The notes under the pieces: model-generated
What the model was told of the DNA's origin: nothing
The model's database searches: none
What the model saw: the letters and a program-made list of their open reading frames with translations, nothing else
Part shown: piece after piece, positions 29,820 through 42,153 of the stretch
How the letters are laid out: every line of letters begins with the position of its first letter
Numbering within the stretch: position 1 is the first letter of the stretch
Source: Homarus americanus
Lineage: Eukaryota > Arthropoda > Malacostraca > Decapoda > Nephropidae
Assembly: GCF_018991925.1 (NCBI RefSeq)
Contig: NW_024727827.1
Span: forward strand, 130,001 to 194,000
Length of the DNA stretch: 64,000 bases
Direction of reading: 5' to 3'
Translations under genes and position numbers: made by a program

Positions 29820-30540
29820 TATGGGGTGAGGATGATGGTGATAAATGGTGATAAATTAATTGTAAATATAATTCTTAAAATGGTGAAAAAGTTGTGATTT
29901 ACATGACATTCAATTCTCCATAAAATAATAAATTTCTTACTAATACATATAATTTAAATATAAAAAGAAATAAATAATTTAAAGTATATAATTTTATGTA
30001 TAATAAACTTTGATATTTATTGTTTATTGTATTTTTTTATCTTTAGGAAATTTTAATTTGTTTCTGAACTTGCACTGTTTACATCATGTGTAATTTGTCC
30101 CAACTTGGAATACACAACATTTCCAACTTAACCGAACTTAAAAATTACTTTTATAAATATGGGCCAAATTAATATCATATTTTACTTTAGTATATATAAA
30201 ATTACATATAATTTAATGAACTATCCTTAAATAGGTTAAATATTGCGTTATGTTGTCATTTACTATAATTACAAGACAATAACATCACATTTATCAAGAC
30301 CAAAAAACCAATTAACAAAACATATTCAAAAATTATCTTACATAAAAAACTAACATTTACTATCATAATAATTAAGTTTTTTAATATAAATATATCTAAA
30401 TAACGTTTAATTAGGAGTTAAATATAAAAATCTTAAGTTGGGCACAAAAATCAGTCATTGCATCAGCCTGTCTTCAGACGAGGCTCACCCAGGCACCTGT
30501 CTCACCTCCCTGTCTCTCTGTCTCTCTGTCCGTCTCTCTG
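29820..30540. other. AT-rich PITRM1 upstream region
   Basis: Strongly AT-rich without coding signal. From about 30505 a (TCTCTG)n pyrimidine tract leads into the PITRM1 start codon; it is probably 5' UTR or core promoter. Confidence 0.5.
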
Positions 30541-30561
30541 TCTCTCTAAAGCTCTACGAGG

Positions 30562-33500
30562 ATGACAATTTTAACTATATTACGAGCTGCTACGAGACTG
30601 AGGAGCAGAGTGAGTCGTAGATATGGACAAGAGACCAACAGACATGTGTGGACTAGCACCCTTAAACGAGGTAGTTCAGCTGTTGCCTCTGTTGGTGAGT
30701 AATGATTGGTTGTGTATTAAATCATTATAAATATGTATTAAATAATCTCTATGTCTAGGAATGCTCACAGGTTTTTTTCATAGTAAGTAAAGTTATTTCT
30801 TGCCTTATTAATCTCAAAATAACGAGTAAGGTTAGGTTGGTTAGGATAGGATAGGATATATGGTTGGGTAAGGTTAGGTTAGGTTATATGGTTGGGTTAG
30901 GTTAGGTTAAAGAAATGACTGTAATATTTGTTCAACATATTGGACTGTTAATAGTTCCCCGGTTATACAAAATGACTGTATTTTTTATTTTTCTGCCAAG
31001 ATTTGATCCCATTCAGCATACATTACTATTTGATAAGATTTCCTTTTTCTGTTTGTCTGCTTTTCATTTAATTATAAAGTTTTTTTTCTCTTAAGTAATA
31101 GAAATTTAAGAGTGTAGGTTAGGTTAGGTTAGGTTAGGTTAGGTTAGGTTAGAGTTACAATAGTTTAAAGTACTTGGGGTTTTCTTTTGTAGCTACAGTA
31201 CTTTGTCTTGTTTCAGGTGATGTGTTGGAAAACGAATATCAAATTGGTGAAGAAGTCTCAGGATTTTAGTCAAAGATGTACCTCCAGTTCTAACACCTTG
31301 TCATGTTTCAGGTGATGCGGTCAAAAATGAATATCAAGTTGGTGAAGAAGTCTCAGGATTTTTAGTCAAGGAAATCCAGGATGTTCCGGAACTCCACCTC
31401 ACCGCCATACGCCTGGAACACGTGGGCACTGGAGCCGACTACCTACACGTGGCACGGGACGACCCCAACAACGTGTTTTGCGTGGGGTTCCGGACGACTC
31501 CCATGGACTCGACGGGCGTCCCGCACATCCTCGAGCACACGGTACTGTGCGGCAGCGAGAGATACCCGTGCAGGGATCCGTTCTTTAAGATGTTGAATCG
31601 TTCTCTGTCTACTTTTATGAACGCCATGACGGGCAGCGACTACACCGTGTACCCATTCTCGACTCAGCACCCCGTCGACTTTAGGAACTTGTTGTCGGTG
31701 TATATGGACGCCGCGTTCAGGCCGCACCTCTCGGAGCTGGACTTTCTTCAGGAGGGCTGGAGGCTCGAACACCGGGATCCTCGGGATAGGTCGTCGCCGA
31801 TAGTCTTTAAGGGCGTCGTGTTTAACGAGATGAAAGGTGTGTTCGCAGATTCCCAGCAGCTGTTCCTGCAGAAACTACAGAACGGTCTGCTGCCTTCTCA
31901 CACGTACGGCGTCGTGTCGGGCGGCGACCCTCTCGACATTCCCCGGCTGACGTGGCAACGGCTCAGAGACTTCCACTCTTACCACTACCACCCCAGTAAT
32001 GCCCGGTTTTACACCTACGGAGACCAGCCTCTGGTGAACCATCTAGAGTTCATAAACGACGGTTATCTCCGCCACTACGATAAAATAAACCCCGAGACGG
32101 ACGTTCCGGAGGAGCCCTGTTGGTCGGAGCCGAGACGCGCCCACGTGGAGTGTGGCGCGGACCCCATGGCCAGCGGCGACGGCCAGACGAGTATAGCCGT
32201 CTCTTATAAATTAGTCGACATAACCAACGTCTTTGAAACCTTCGTCCTGTACGTCCTCGGAGAGCTGTTGACGAGTGGCCCCAACGCCCCCTTCTACAAG
32301 AGTCTCCTGGAGCCACAGTTAGGCTCCGGCTTCTCCCCGTCCTCCGGTTTTGACGGCCACACCCGTAACACCACCTTCACCGTCGGACTACAGGGCGTTA
32401 AAGACAGCGACGTAGACGCGGTGGGACGGATCATCGACGAGACGTTCGCTAAAGTCTCCACCGAAGGATTCCCCCCGGAGCGAGTGGAGGCCGTGATACA
32501 CAACCTGGAACTACAAGTGAAGCACCAGACGTCGTTCTTTGGCCTCGGGGTAGTCCTGGGCATCACCCCTCTCTGGAACCTGGGCGGCGACCCGATCGAC
32601 TCCTTACGAATTAACCAAAAAATAAACAGATTAAAAAAATGCATCGAAGAGAATCCCAAGTTCTTACAAGAGAAGGTTACCGAATATTTCCTGGAGAATA
32701 AACACAAGTACACACAGACTATGTCGCCACGGGAAGGTTATGAGACCAAGCTACAGGAAGAGGAAGAATTGATGCTGAGTCAACGTCTGTCTGGTCTGAC
32801 GGACGACGACCGTACGGACATTTGGGAGAAGGGAGAGACGTTGGCGTGTAAACAAGAGGAAGACGACGATCTATCCTGTCTGCCGACGTTAAAGGTATCG
32901 GATATCAGCCGCGCCGTGCCTCCGACGCTGGTGACTGATATCGGTCTATCGGGCGGCGTACCCGTACAGATCTGCGACCAGCCCACCAACGGCATAACGT
33001 ACTTCTCTGCTGTGCTAGACACTCACGACGTACCGGACCGTCTCAGATCGCTCGTCCCTGTGCTGTGTGGGGTGCTGACCCGCATGGGGGCGGGGCATCT
33101 CGATTTTCGTCAGCTGGATCAAAAGTTGGACCTGGTCTGCGGCGGCGTCGGCGCTTGTACCCACTTAAACGCTCATCCTATAAATGCTGTACAGTATGAA
33201 CAGGGAATCCTTCTTTCATCTCATTGCCTGAACCAAAATTTAATGAAGATGCTCGATATTTGGTCGTTAATCCTCAACGAAGTGAATTTAATCGACCTGC
33301 AGAGGTTTACTACGCTGGTTAACATGATTGCCACCGACCAGTCTAATAGCTTGGTGTATTCTGGTCATAAATATGCCATGACTGCGGCAAGCGCCTCGAC
33401 CGGTCACGTGGCCGCTTTGACCGAACGCTGGAGCGGTCTTACGTTCCTGAAACAGATGAAAGCTCTCGCCAAATCAAAAGACCTCGCCCAGACGCTCGAA

Positions 33501-34241
33501 CGGCTACGTGAACTATCCTCGCTGTTGTTGTCCAAGAGCAAGATGAGAGTTTCCGTCAACACGACCCCCGATCACCGCGACACGACTCTTCGCAACTTCC
33601 AGACATTTTTAAACGGCTTGTCCGGCGAACCGTGCGGATACTCGCCGCTCGCGACGCTCCCCGGGGACTTCACGCCTCATCCGTCAAAGACCCACCAGGT
33701 GTTTCCCTTCCCGGTTAACTTCGCCTCCAAGTCGTTCCCTGGGGTGCCGTACTGTCACCCGGATGCAGGAGCCCTGAGGGTCCTCGCTCGTCTCATGTTC
33801 CGCTTTTTGCATCGGGAGATCCGGGAGAAGGGCGGAGCTTACGGCGGGGGCTCAGCGACGACGCCCGGAGGAGCGTTCAGCTTCTACAGCTACCGTGACC
33901 CCCACTCGACCCAGACCTTGGAAACCTTCGATGCTGCGGTCGAGTGGGTGCTATCCGGCGAGTTCGACCAGCGGGACGTGGACGAGGCTAAGTTAGGGGT
34001 GTTCCAGGCGGTCGATGCTCCGGAGTCCCCGGGGGCAAAGGGCAGGCGTCGCTTCCTCTCGCACATCACGGAGGAACAGTTTGCCGATCACCGCCGGCTG
34101 ATCCTCGACGCTGCCTCCCAGGACCTAGTGAGAGCCGCTCGGGTCTATCTCAGGGATGCTGTTGTGGAGGGGACCTGTCTCATTGGTCCAGAAAATGAAA
34201 ATATATCGAACGACCTCTTTTGGAACACTGTCCGTAATTAA
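30562..34241 (+). CDS. PITRM1: Presequence protease, mitochondrial (pitrilysin family, M16C)
   Basis: Zinc metallopeptidase that degrades cleaved targeting peptides and other short peptides in the mitochondrial matrix. Two exons, 30562-30694 and 31312-34241, give about 1020 aa (human 1037). Residues 1-45 form a targeting peptide rich in Arg, Ser and Thr (MTILTILRAATRLRSRVSRR). The inverted zinc motif HILEH is at about residues 116-120, followed by CGSERYPCRDPFFKMLNRSL; the third ligand lies in GVVFNEMKG. Later family landmarks: VVSGGDPL, HYHPSNARF, SVGLQGV-like VGLQGVKDSD, ENPKFLQEKV, CLPTLKVSDI, FPFPVNF, REKGGAYGGG (the substrate-binding Arg and Tyr) and SYRDP. The large second exon has no intron and is G+C-rich. 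The ATG was chosen because it starts the only frame with a targeting peptide that joins in phase. Confidence 0.97.
31110..31152. repeat. (GGTTA)n tract in PITRM1 intron 1
   Basis: Eight consecutive TTAGG units; a shorter group lies at about 30865-30910. Confidence 0.9.
31205..31285 (+). pseudogene. Decayed tandem copy of PITRM1 acceptor and exon-2 start
   Basis: TGTTTCAGGTGATG at 31209 is repeated at 31305. The two blocks, 95 bp apart, share almost all of the following 60 bases (for example TTGGTGAAGAAGTCTCAGGA). The upstream copy has four Ts where the true exon has five, so its frame reads GDVLENEYQIGEEVSGF and stops at TAG. If this acceptor were used, the mRNA would carry a premature stop. 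Confidence 0.8.
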
Positions 34242-37200
34242 GATCGTTTAATGCATTACAATTCAGTACAATACAACGCAATACATAACATTATGGTACA
34301 TTACAATACAGTACAATACATTATGGTACAATACAACACAATACAATACAAAATGGTCTCATACAACACCACATCAAATATTCCAGGGTTTTCCAATGAA
34401 CCGGTGAGTTACACAGTGTTATGAACTATTTATCAATGATTAAATTTGTTAAGTAATCCTGTTAAGAAAATGTGATTATAAGATACTTTAATTAATCTTT
34501 CACTATTACTTGTACATACAACATTATTATTGGGTGATTTGTGAGTTAGAAATAAGCTAATCCAGTGTTCAGTAAATGATTATGTGTAGTGAGTTAATTT
34601 GTTGTGTATAAAGTGATGTAGTATCTTATTGCTGGCTGATTTATCTTAAGAAACTGTATGTCAGGTCATTATGTATATGTATAGAATGCTACGGGTAATA
34701 TATATACATTTGATGTATAACTTGGCGTCGAGCTATTCATCCCAATACAGTGATTTCTTCATTCTATTATTGGGATTGATTAACTTTTTGGTTGTTATAC
34801 ATTGAATATATATTACCTAGATATTTCCCCTTCCCCCTACATAACTAGACCATCAAATAGCAAGTTTGGCTGGCCTGATCAATAACCCATTCCTTGGTTT
34901 CCTAGTAAAGATTAAACAAATTTCAAACCCGTTCCATTATTTCAGTCTATTAATGTTTAGTAACTATGAAATATTGTCTAGTTCAGGAAAAAGTATTTGG
35001 AGCGGAAATTCTTGAAATTAATATTTTGTACTGTATAGTTTTATGTTGTAAATATTGAAAGTATTGGAAGTTTTAATAATCCTTTTGGTCTGTAATTTTT
35101 CGTTGATGTTTGGGAATGATCAAAAGACACTTGAATATCAGTCCTTTATACAAACTAATTAGTACAGGTAATATATGAGGTAAAGGAAGAGGAGGAATAG
35201 GCGATAAAGATAAGGTATGAGCAACGTTGGTGAAACAGGTAAGAGGTATGTAAGAAATGTCAAGAAAATGGGTTGATAGAAGTAAGGATAATATGAAGAA
35301 TAAGTTAAAAATATAAAGAAATAAATGATAATCAATAGTAATAATGAAATATAACGTCAAATAGTAATAAAAATATGAAATGTGTTTGGGACAATTGAAG
35401 TAAATAATAAGCTTGTCATCACTCATAAGCTGCTCTGAGGGAAGGACAGGTGTGATGATGGTTAAAAATAATTATATCTATCACCTGTCTTATAATACAA
35501 CACAAGTACAGTCAGGTAATTAGTTCACCTGTACTGGGATACCTTGATTAGTAATTCTACATTTATCCCATCATAAACCCACTAATCATCCATTACATAA
35601 TTTCCATATCTAAACTACATGAAATAACTTAATTTTTGGCTATAAATACAAAATTATAATACCATTTTAAACACATTTGGGTTATAATAATAGATAATGT
35701 ACGACAACTATCCATAATGTATAACAATTCTTCCTTCAATGTACGATACTCTTAACAACAACAGCTGGTGGTAGTTGTCAGTCACCTACGATACAACACA
35801 CACACAGACTAGCAGCAACTGGTAACTATCCTATATAACTCAACTAATTAACCTAACCTAACCAAATACAAGTGATAATTTGACTATATAACAATGAAGA
35901 GAAGTAATTAGAGCATTAATCATAGCTAATTAACCGGGTAATTAGTGTAAAATATACCTATTGGCTACAGATGGATTATTTACTAATTGAAAACCTTATT
36001 TGAGATTATTTATGTTTGTAATTAATCAGTGACGTAATATAGTGTCTGTGTAGTGATGATTAGGACGAATAGCTGTCTCCTGAGGGTGGTAACTGTAGGT
36101 GTCGTATGTACAGTATGTATGTATGTATGTATGTATGTATATATTTATGTATGTATGTATGTATGTATGTTTGTGGTAGTTGTGGTTATTCAAGAGGTCG
36201 TCATACCACAGTAATTTGGGTTTCGTTTTCATTATTAAATTATTATTATTATCGTTTTCGTCACCTAACTTAATCCTAAACTTAACCTAACCCAATCGAA
36301 CCCAATCTAACCTAACCTAACCCAACCCATTCTAACCTAAATATTTCAGTAATTCAAAACTCTGAGGTGCACCATGTCCAAAAGTACAACACCTTAGTTA
36401 GAATTGGACAGAATGATCATCTTTCTCGTAAAACTCGGCAATAAACTTAAAATAATCGTAGCAGCGCGAACGACAACCAACCTCCACCACGGCCATTGTC
36501 AGACCAGTCAATGAAATTAAAATCCGTACCCAGGCTGCTTCCTATGAGAAAATTATAATGTGATTGGTCGAAAAAAATCTACGTGATGATATCGATACCT
36601 CATTGGTCACGACTGGGTGTGTGAGTAGTCTCTGGCGTGCTGTAAACACACTCATAATTAAGTGACGATAACATCACCCCACATAGACGAAGACTGAACA
36701 GTTCGTAAAATCAATTAAATTCAATCGTGTTGCTATTATCCATTCACCTTTGACCCGTGTGACCACCGTGACCTCACTTGGACCTTAGTTAATGCCCAAG
36801 TGACCCGTTGCCACACAGCAGTTCATCCATCCAACAGACTGCACTGAACTTGACCCATAAACTAACACAAGTTAAAATGTTTATATTGTTGACCATTTAT
36901 ACTTATTTCACTGTTACATTGTCGTAGATATTTATTCTTAGGTGATGAAACAGTAATAATTGTGTGTGAGGATTATTCTTTTAATAAATATTACTTTACT
37001 CACCATAAATTAACTGTATATTCCTGAACCACCAGCCACATTATGTAGAATTTATCAATCAATTCACGGGCCGCACAAAGATCATGGTCCGGCCCGCGGG
37101 TGGTCCATACCTTTTGTAACCAATCAGTGACTTGTGTTTAGAGAATAGAATTTCAGGACCAGCCCTTCGTGTTTCCTACAACGAGAAAAGATTTTAATAG

Positions 37201-37490
37201 GAAAAGAATGAATTAGCAAAAACAAACTTTATTTTCTCAACCAAGATTCCAGTGTGGTGTAATGAAGTGTTTGGGAATCATTAATTAAAATGTATAATAA
37301 TGGAAACAACCTATTACTTTAATTTTTTTGCCACTGATTGCCTCGTTAGCTGGTTGGGCGGTCTGTTACTCACTGTTGGCAAGTACTGGGCATATACTGG
37401 CTCTCTGCTACACACTGTTGACAAGTACCGGACGTTCACTGAGGTATTGGGATATTATTAATTAAAAACGTATGATCGAGTAAACATTCA
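34242..37490. other. PITRM1-HINT3 intergenic region
   Basis: Starts with (ATACA)n-like sequence at 34255-34365 in the presumed PITRM1 3' UTR, then AT-rich sequence. (GTAT)n lies at 36113-36172 and (CCTAA)n-like runs at 36270-36345. A minus-strand open frame at 35073-35426 is of low complexity and unsupported. No gene seen. Confidence 0.55.
36555..36612. promoter_or_regulatory. CCAAT-type motifs about 0.9 kb upstream of HINT3
   Basis: GTGATTGGTCGA and CTCATTGGTCAC, with a TACGTGATGATATCGAT stretch between them. Possibly promoter-proximal for HINT3; weak evidence. Confidence 0.2.
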
Positions 37491-37525
37491 TACACATTCA
37501 TACTTTCCAGCATCTTGTAAGAAGT

Positions 37526-39151
37526 ATGAGCGGCCAGACACCACAACCATCCCAGCTATCCCAGGCATCCCAGCCACCCCAACCATCCCAGCCACCCCAA
37601 CCATCCCAGCCACCCCAACCATCCCAGGCAGGAGAGAGAGGAAGGTGTACTTTCTGCAAGATCTCTGATGGCATTGAACCGAGTAACATCGTTCATCAGG
37701 TGAGTGGTTTATGTTGAGTCACGGTAACGACATATTCACCTGTGGTTAGGTTAGGTTCTTGACAGGTATTATGTCATTTCACGGGTATTGATTATTTTAT
37801 TGTATAGCACAGTATTGCAACACAGGCATAGCAAAGGTATAGCTACATTATATAACACAGGCATAGCGTGGAAAACAGAAAATTCCAATACTTTTTCTTT
37901 AATACAGTATTGTACTCTGGTGTTTTTTGTATAGTAAAAAGTAATTACTATTGACCTCAGAATATCTCCTGATATCAAGTGCACATGGCCTCAAAATCCC
38001 CATAATATTTGTTCAGATTTAAAAAAAATCCTTTGTGAGCTTATAGCAACCCCTAATGTATACTGTAACATAATGGTAACATAATGGATGCCAATGTATA
38101 CTGTAACATAATGGTAACATAATGGACGCCAATGTATACTGTAACATAATGGTAACATAATGGACGCCAATGTATACTGTAACATAATGGACGCCAATTG
38201 TTTACGTGTCACAGGACGAAGAGTTTGTGGTGTTCCCGGACATGAGACCAGCAGCACCTCACCACTACCTAGTCATCACCCGTCACCACTACACTGATGT
38301 TAAGAGCCTAACTAAAGAAAACATTCCTATGGGTGAGTGTGTGTTGAGTCTGTAACACTAGTATTATGTAGTTTGTGTTACAGTATTGCTTGTCTGTAAC
38401 ACTATTATTATGTAGTGTTGTTTTTATTTAGTATGCATTACCTGAGGGGGGGGGCAATTTGACCTTTGACCTTGTGTTTCTGTCAGTGTTATTATTACCT
38501 GGGGGACAATTTGACCTTTGACCTTGTGTTTCTGTTATTAGATTACCTGGGGGACAATTTGACCTTTGACCCTATATTTCTGTCGTTAATATTATGATAA
38601 CTAACGACCCTTTGTATTATAATATGTAGTTAAACCTTAAGATATATTTTATAACCTGACGTACAAATTTAAAATATCCTCAAAATTTATCACCTAACCT
38701 AACCCAAGTGCCAGTATCCCCCCCCCCCCAAAAACCCCAATGAGTAACGATGCCTTTCACTCATATCATTTCATTCTAAACTAACATTACAATAATATTG
38801 CACTTCGTATAACTTAATAACTTTGCTGGTTCTAAAGTTATTATAATACAAAGGTTAACAAGATTACTACAACTACTACAGTTTTTTCCCCATCACAGTG
38901 GAATCAATTTTCGCTTTTTCCTTCAAAGTAGAATCAATTTTCGTTTTTTCCCCACAGTGGAAAAAATGGTGAAGCTGGGACAGGAAGTATTGACGGCACA
39001 AGGCGGATCAACAAGCGCTGCGAGGCTAGGTTTTCATTGGCCCCCCTTCCACACGGTCAGTCACCTGCACCTCCATATAATCGCCCCAGAGAGTGAGATG
39101 GGTTTCATATCACGAGGAATGTTTAAAACTAATTCTTTCTGGTTTGTGTCG
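37526..39151 (+). CDS. HINT3: HINT3-like HIT-family nucleotide hydrolase (3' partial)
   Basis: Histidine-triad hydrolase; HINT3 enzymes act on adenosine phosphoramidates and aminoacyl-adenylates. Exons 37526-37699, 38215-38332 and 38958-39151, all in phase. The N-terminus is a low-complexity tract of repeated QPSQPP units (residues about 5-34), followed by CTFCKISDGIEPSNIVHQ, DMRPAAPHHYLVI (human DIKPAATHHYLVV), MVKLGQEVL, GFHWPPFHTVSHLHLHIIAP with the HxHxH catalytic triad, then MGFISRGMFKTNSFWFVS. Human HINT3 continues about 12 residues after the matching WFI. That last piece is expected beyond the donor at 39152, but I could not place it with confidence; reading through the donor gives only VSNVCF and a stop. 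Confidence 0.92.
37562..37627 (+). repeat. Coding repeat in HINT3 exon 1
   Basis: CCCAGCCACCCCAACCAT unit, about three and a half copies, encoding PPQPSQ repeats. In phase, so copy-number change would keep the frame. Confidence 0.9.
38055..38200. repeat. ~40-bp minisatellite next to HINT3 exon 2
   Basis: Unit AATGTATACTGTAACATAAT with GGTAACATAATGGACGCC, about four copies ending some 15 bases before the acceptor at 38214. Confidence 0.9.
38881..38957 (+). repeat. Three ~30-bp copies of the HINT3 exon-3 splice acceptor
   Basis: CCCCATCACAGTGGAATCAA (AG at 38897-38898), CCTTCAAAGTAGAATCAA (AG at 38927-38928) and the true CCCCACAGTGGAAAAAAT (AG at 38956-38957) repeat the T-rich tract, acceptor and first exon bases with a period of about 30. 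AATCAATTTTCG is shared by the first two copies. Confidence 0.75.
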
Positions 39152-39234
39152 GTGAGTAATGTTTGTTTTTAGTATCGCTCGAGTCGTAGGTTAGGTTAGG
39201 CTTGGTTGGGTAGGTTAGGTTAGGGTGTGATTAT

Positions 39235-39935
39235 TGAACTTGTAGGGTTAACTGGTACACACAGCTATTGGTTTTGACTTAATTGGTACACACAGCTATT
39301 GAATTTGACTTAATTGGTTCACACAGCTATTGGACTTGACTTTATTGGTACACACAGCTATTGAACTATTAGTTATAATGGCTATAAGTGGATATTTCCT
39401 CATACAATACCGGCTATAATTAGTTATAATGGCTCTAAGTGGCTATTTCCACAATACGCTATAATTAGTTACAATGGCTATAAGTGGCTATTTCCTCATA
39501 CAATACCGGCTATTAGTTATAATGGCTATAAGTGGATATTTCCTCATACAATACCGGCTATAATTAGTGATGATCTGACAGAGTGTCTATCAATGCTTCC
39601 CCTTCACTCATATATTTATTATTGATTTTTTTGCTGTTGTAAATAGATTCCCAAACTATCTGGGGGGGGAGGGGGAGAAATTTTATTTTCTTTTTCATTA
39701 TATTTTCTAGTATAACGTAGGGATTATGTAAAGAATGGTTTATGGTGTATGAATGGATACTACTTTACATTTTATTTAAAGTAGATATTTATTGAAGACC
39801 GGATAGTTATTTTAGGTAATTTTGAAAGAATTAGATAAAGGGAACTACAACCTTTTTTTAAAGTAGATATTTATTGAAGACCGGATAGTTATTTTAGGTA
39901 ATTATGAAAGAATTAGATAAAGGGAACTACAATAC
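39235..39935. repeat. Short-unit tandem repeats after HINT3 exon 3
   Basis: 39240-39365: a roughly 40-bp unit with TTGGTACACACAGCTATTG, four copies. 39365-39570: a roughly 75-bp unit with AGTTATAATGGCTATAAGTG. 39777-39931: two copies of a roughly 80-bp unit with AAAGTAGATATTTATTGAAG. Confidence 0.85.
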
Positions 39936-40301
39936 CATTTTTAAGGTAATAAAAGGACTTGATTAAATTACAGGTAGAGGAGGAATGAGAGGCATACAGG
40001 TAATAAGACATATAATAATGTGATGCTTTAATTATGCCGGTATACTACTTAGAAGGCATAGGTGGAACTACAATAGACGTCGATGCATGCTGTTCTGTGC
40101 GTTAATCAGACAAGTTTAGGGTCAGTTTTCGGGGTTAAGAATTATAATGTATGTTTCTTGGGTAGGAATTTTGGTCTAGTGTCCATTGTTGATATCTCAG
40201 TGTATGTAATTTAATCATTAATAAATAGCTTTGAGAATTCCTGTAATGTACCGATGATTCCTTGTTTATTTAGTACCGAGGTAGTGTGTGTGTGTACGTA
40301 T

Positions 40302-41479
40302 ATGTGTGTATGCTAGTTAGTCTGTTTGTGTGGCTATTATTATTTATGCTTGGAAGTTAAATAAAAAGATAAAAGCCACATTTAATTGTACACACTTAAC
40401 CAAAAATATCTCAAATGCTTGGACAAGATGGCTGAGGGTTGAGCAGAATGGCAGCTTGTCATCTCAAAATCGTTATTACACATTCTTCATTCATTATTTT
40501 TTCCAGATTACGATAGTGTTTATGGCATTCGAGTAGTTATTTATTTATTTAAGAGTTTACAATATATATGCAATGCTATGTAAAGTTTTTCCGTTGTTTT
40601 TTAAAAGTAGAAAGGTTTGGTTAGTTAGTTTTATGTCATAGAACCTAGTCACATGGGGTCCATTTTAGAGCTTTCTATATCCAAGCCTATCAGGAAGTTC
40701 TATTGTCTATTTCTGAACAATAACTCAAGTTCAATCACCATTACAATAACATCCATCAAGGTCCATTTATCTATTTACCTTCTGGACAATAAATCAAGTT
40801 CAATCACCATTACAATAAATCCATCAACAAGTTCTATTTGTCTATTCCTGAACAATAACTCAAGTTCAATAACCAATAACAAATCATAATATGTGTGTAT
40901 GCTAGTTAGTCTGTTTGTGTGGCTATTATTATTTATGCTTGGAAGTTAAATAAAAAGATAAAAGCCACATTTAATTGTACACACTTAACCAAAAATATCT
41001 CAAATGCTTGGACAAGATGGCTGAGGGTTGAGCAGAATGGCAGCTTGTCATCTCAAAATCGTTATTACACATTCTTCATTCATTATTTTTTCCAGATTAC
41101 GATAGTGTTTATGGCATTCGAGTAGTTATTTATTTATTTAAGAGTTTACAATATATATGCAATGCTATGTAAAGTTTTTCCGTTGTTTTTTAAAAGTAGA
41201 AAGGTTTGGTTAGTTAGTTTTATGTCATAGAACCTAGTCACATGGGGTCCATTTTAGAGCTTTCTATATCCAAGCCTATCAGGAAGTTCTATTGTCTATT
41301 TCTGAACAATAACTCAAGTTCAATCACCATTACAATAACATCCATCAAGGTCCATTTATCTATTTACCTTCTGGACAATAAATCAAGTTCAATCACCATT
41401 ACAATAACATCCATCAACAAGTTCTATTTGTCTATTCCTGAACAATAACTCAAGTTCAATAACCAATAACAAATCATAA
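40302..41479. repeat. 589-bp tandem duplication, nearly identical copies
   Basis: 40302-40890 and 40891-41479 repeat the same sequence from ATGTGTGTATGCTAGTTAG to CAATAACAAATCATAAT. The only difference I can see is one base at about 40813 (ATAAATCC against ATAACATCC). Within each copy there is a shorter internal repeat of ACAATAACTCAAGTTCAATC type. No protein-like coding content. Confidence 0.92.
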
Positions 41480-42119
41480 TGTACTAAGGTCTTGTCACAG
41501 CTCAAGTAGACCAGGTAGGTATAGGTACTGGTATTAATTAGGGCAAAGTTACAGGTATGGGAAGAATAGCATATTAAGGTATCTTTTTTACTGTTGATCT
41601 GTTTTAACTTTTATCTATCATGGTCACCTCTATCCCTCCACCCCTATCCTCAACTTCCCATCCCCTAAATACTAAAATTAATTGAAAAGTTCCACCTATC
41701 GACATTCTCCAATTTTAGGAAGACTAACGAGGTATTACATCTATTAACAGACTAACATAATATTGGAACGACAAAAGATGGTAACTACTGTAAAACTGAT
41801 TCATTTATTGTAACTTATAATACTTCCATTAATTATAACCTTTAAATAATTATACTTAGCTTAATTACTCAACTATGTAATACTCTATAAGCATGTATAA
41901 GGAAAAGCATTGTTATATACTTTAATTGTGTATTTTGGTAGTTAAGGAAGGTACAGTAGGCAATTATTTTAAGATCTGTAATTGTATGGAATTTCTCATT
42001 AATGATAATTGGGTAATTATAATTTTTTTATTTGAAAATTCAGTAAACTTATACATATATTTATTGATTCAACTTTCTTTATCCATGTTTGTCATTGTGT
42101 GTGTTTAAAGCCCTATACA

Positions 42120-42153
<34 letters not shown>

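Noticed and set aside
31443..33022. Several minus-strand frames in PITRM1
   Set aside because: Antisense shadows of a long G+C-rich exon whose sense frame is fully explained by the protease.
35073..35426. 117-aa minus-strand frame (Tyr/Phe/Leu-rich)
   Set aside because: AT-rich low-complexity frame without motif, splice context or codon bias resembling neighbouring genes.
39820..39870. Candidate last HINT3 exon (VILKELDKGNYNLFLK after TTTTAG)
   Set aside because: It lies in a two-copy tandem repeat with an identical twin 80 bases later, and the residues match the HINT3 C-terminus only loosely.
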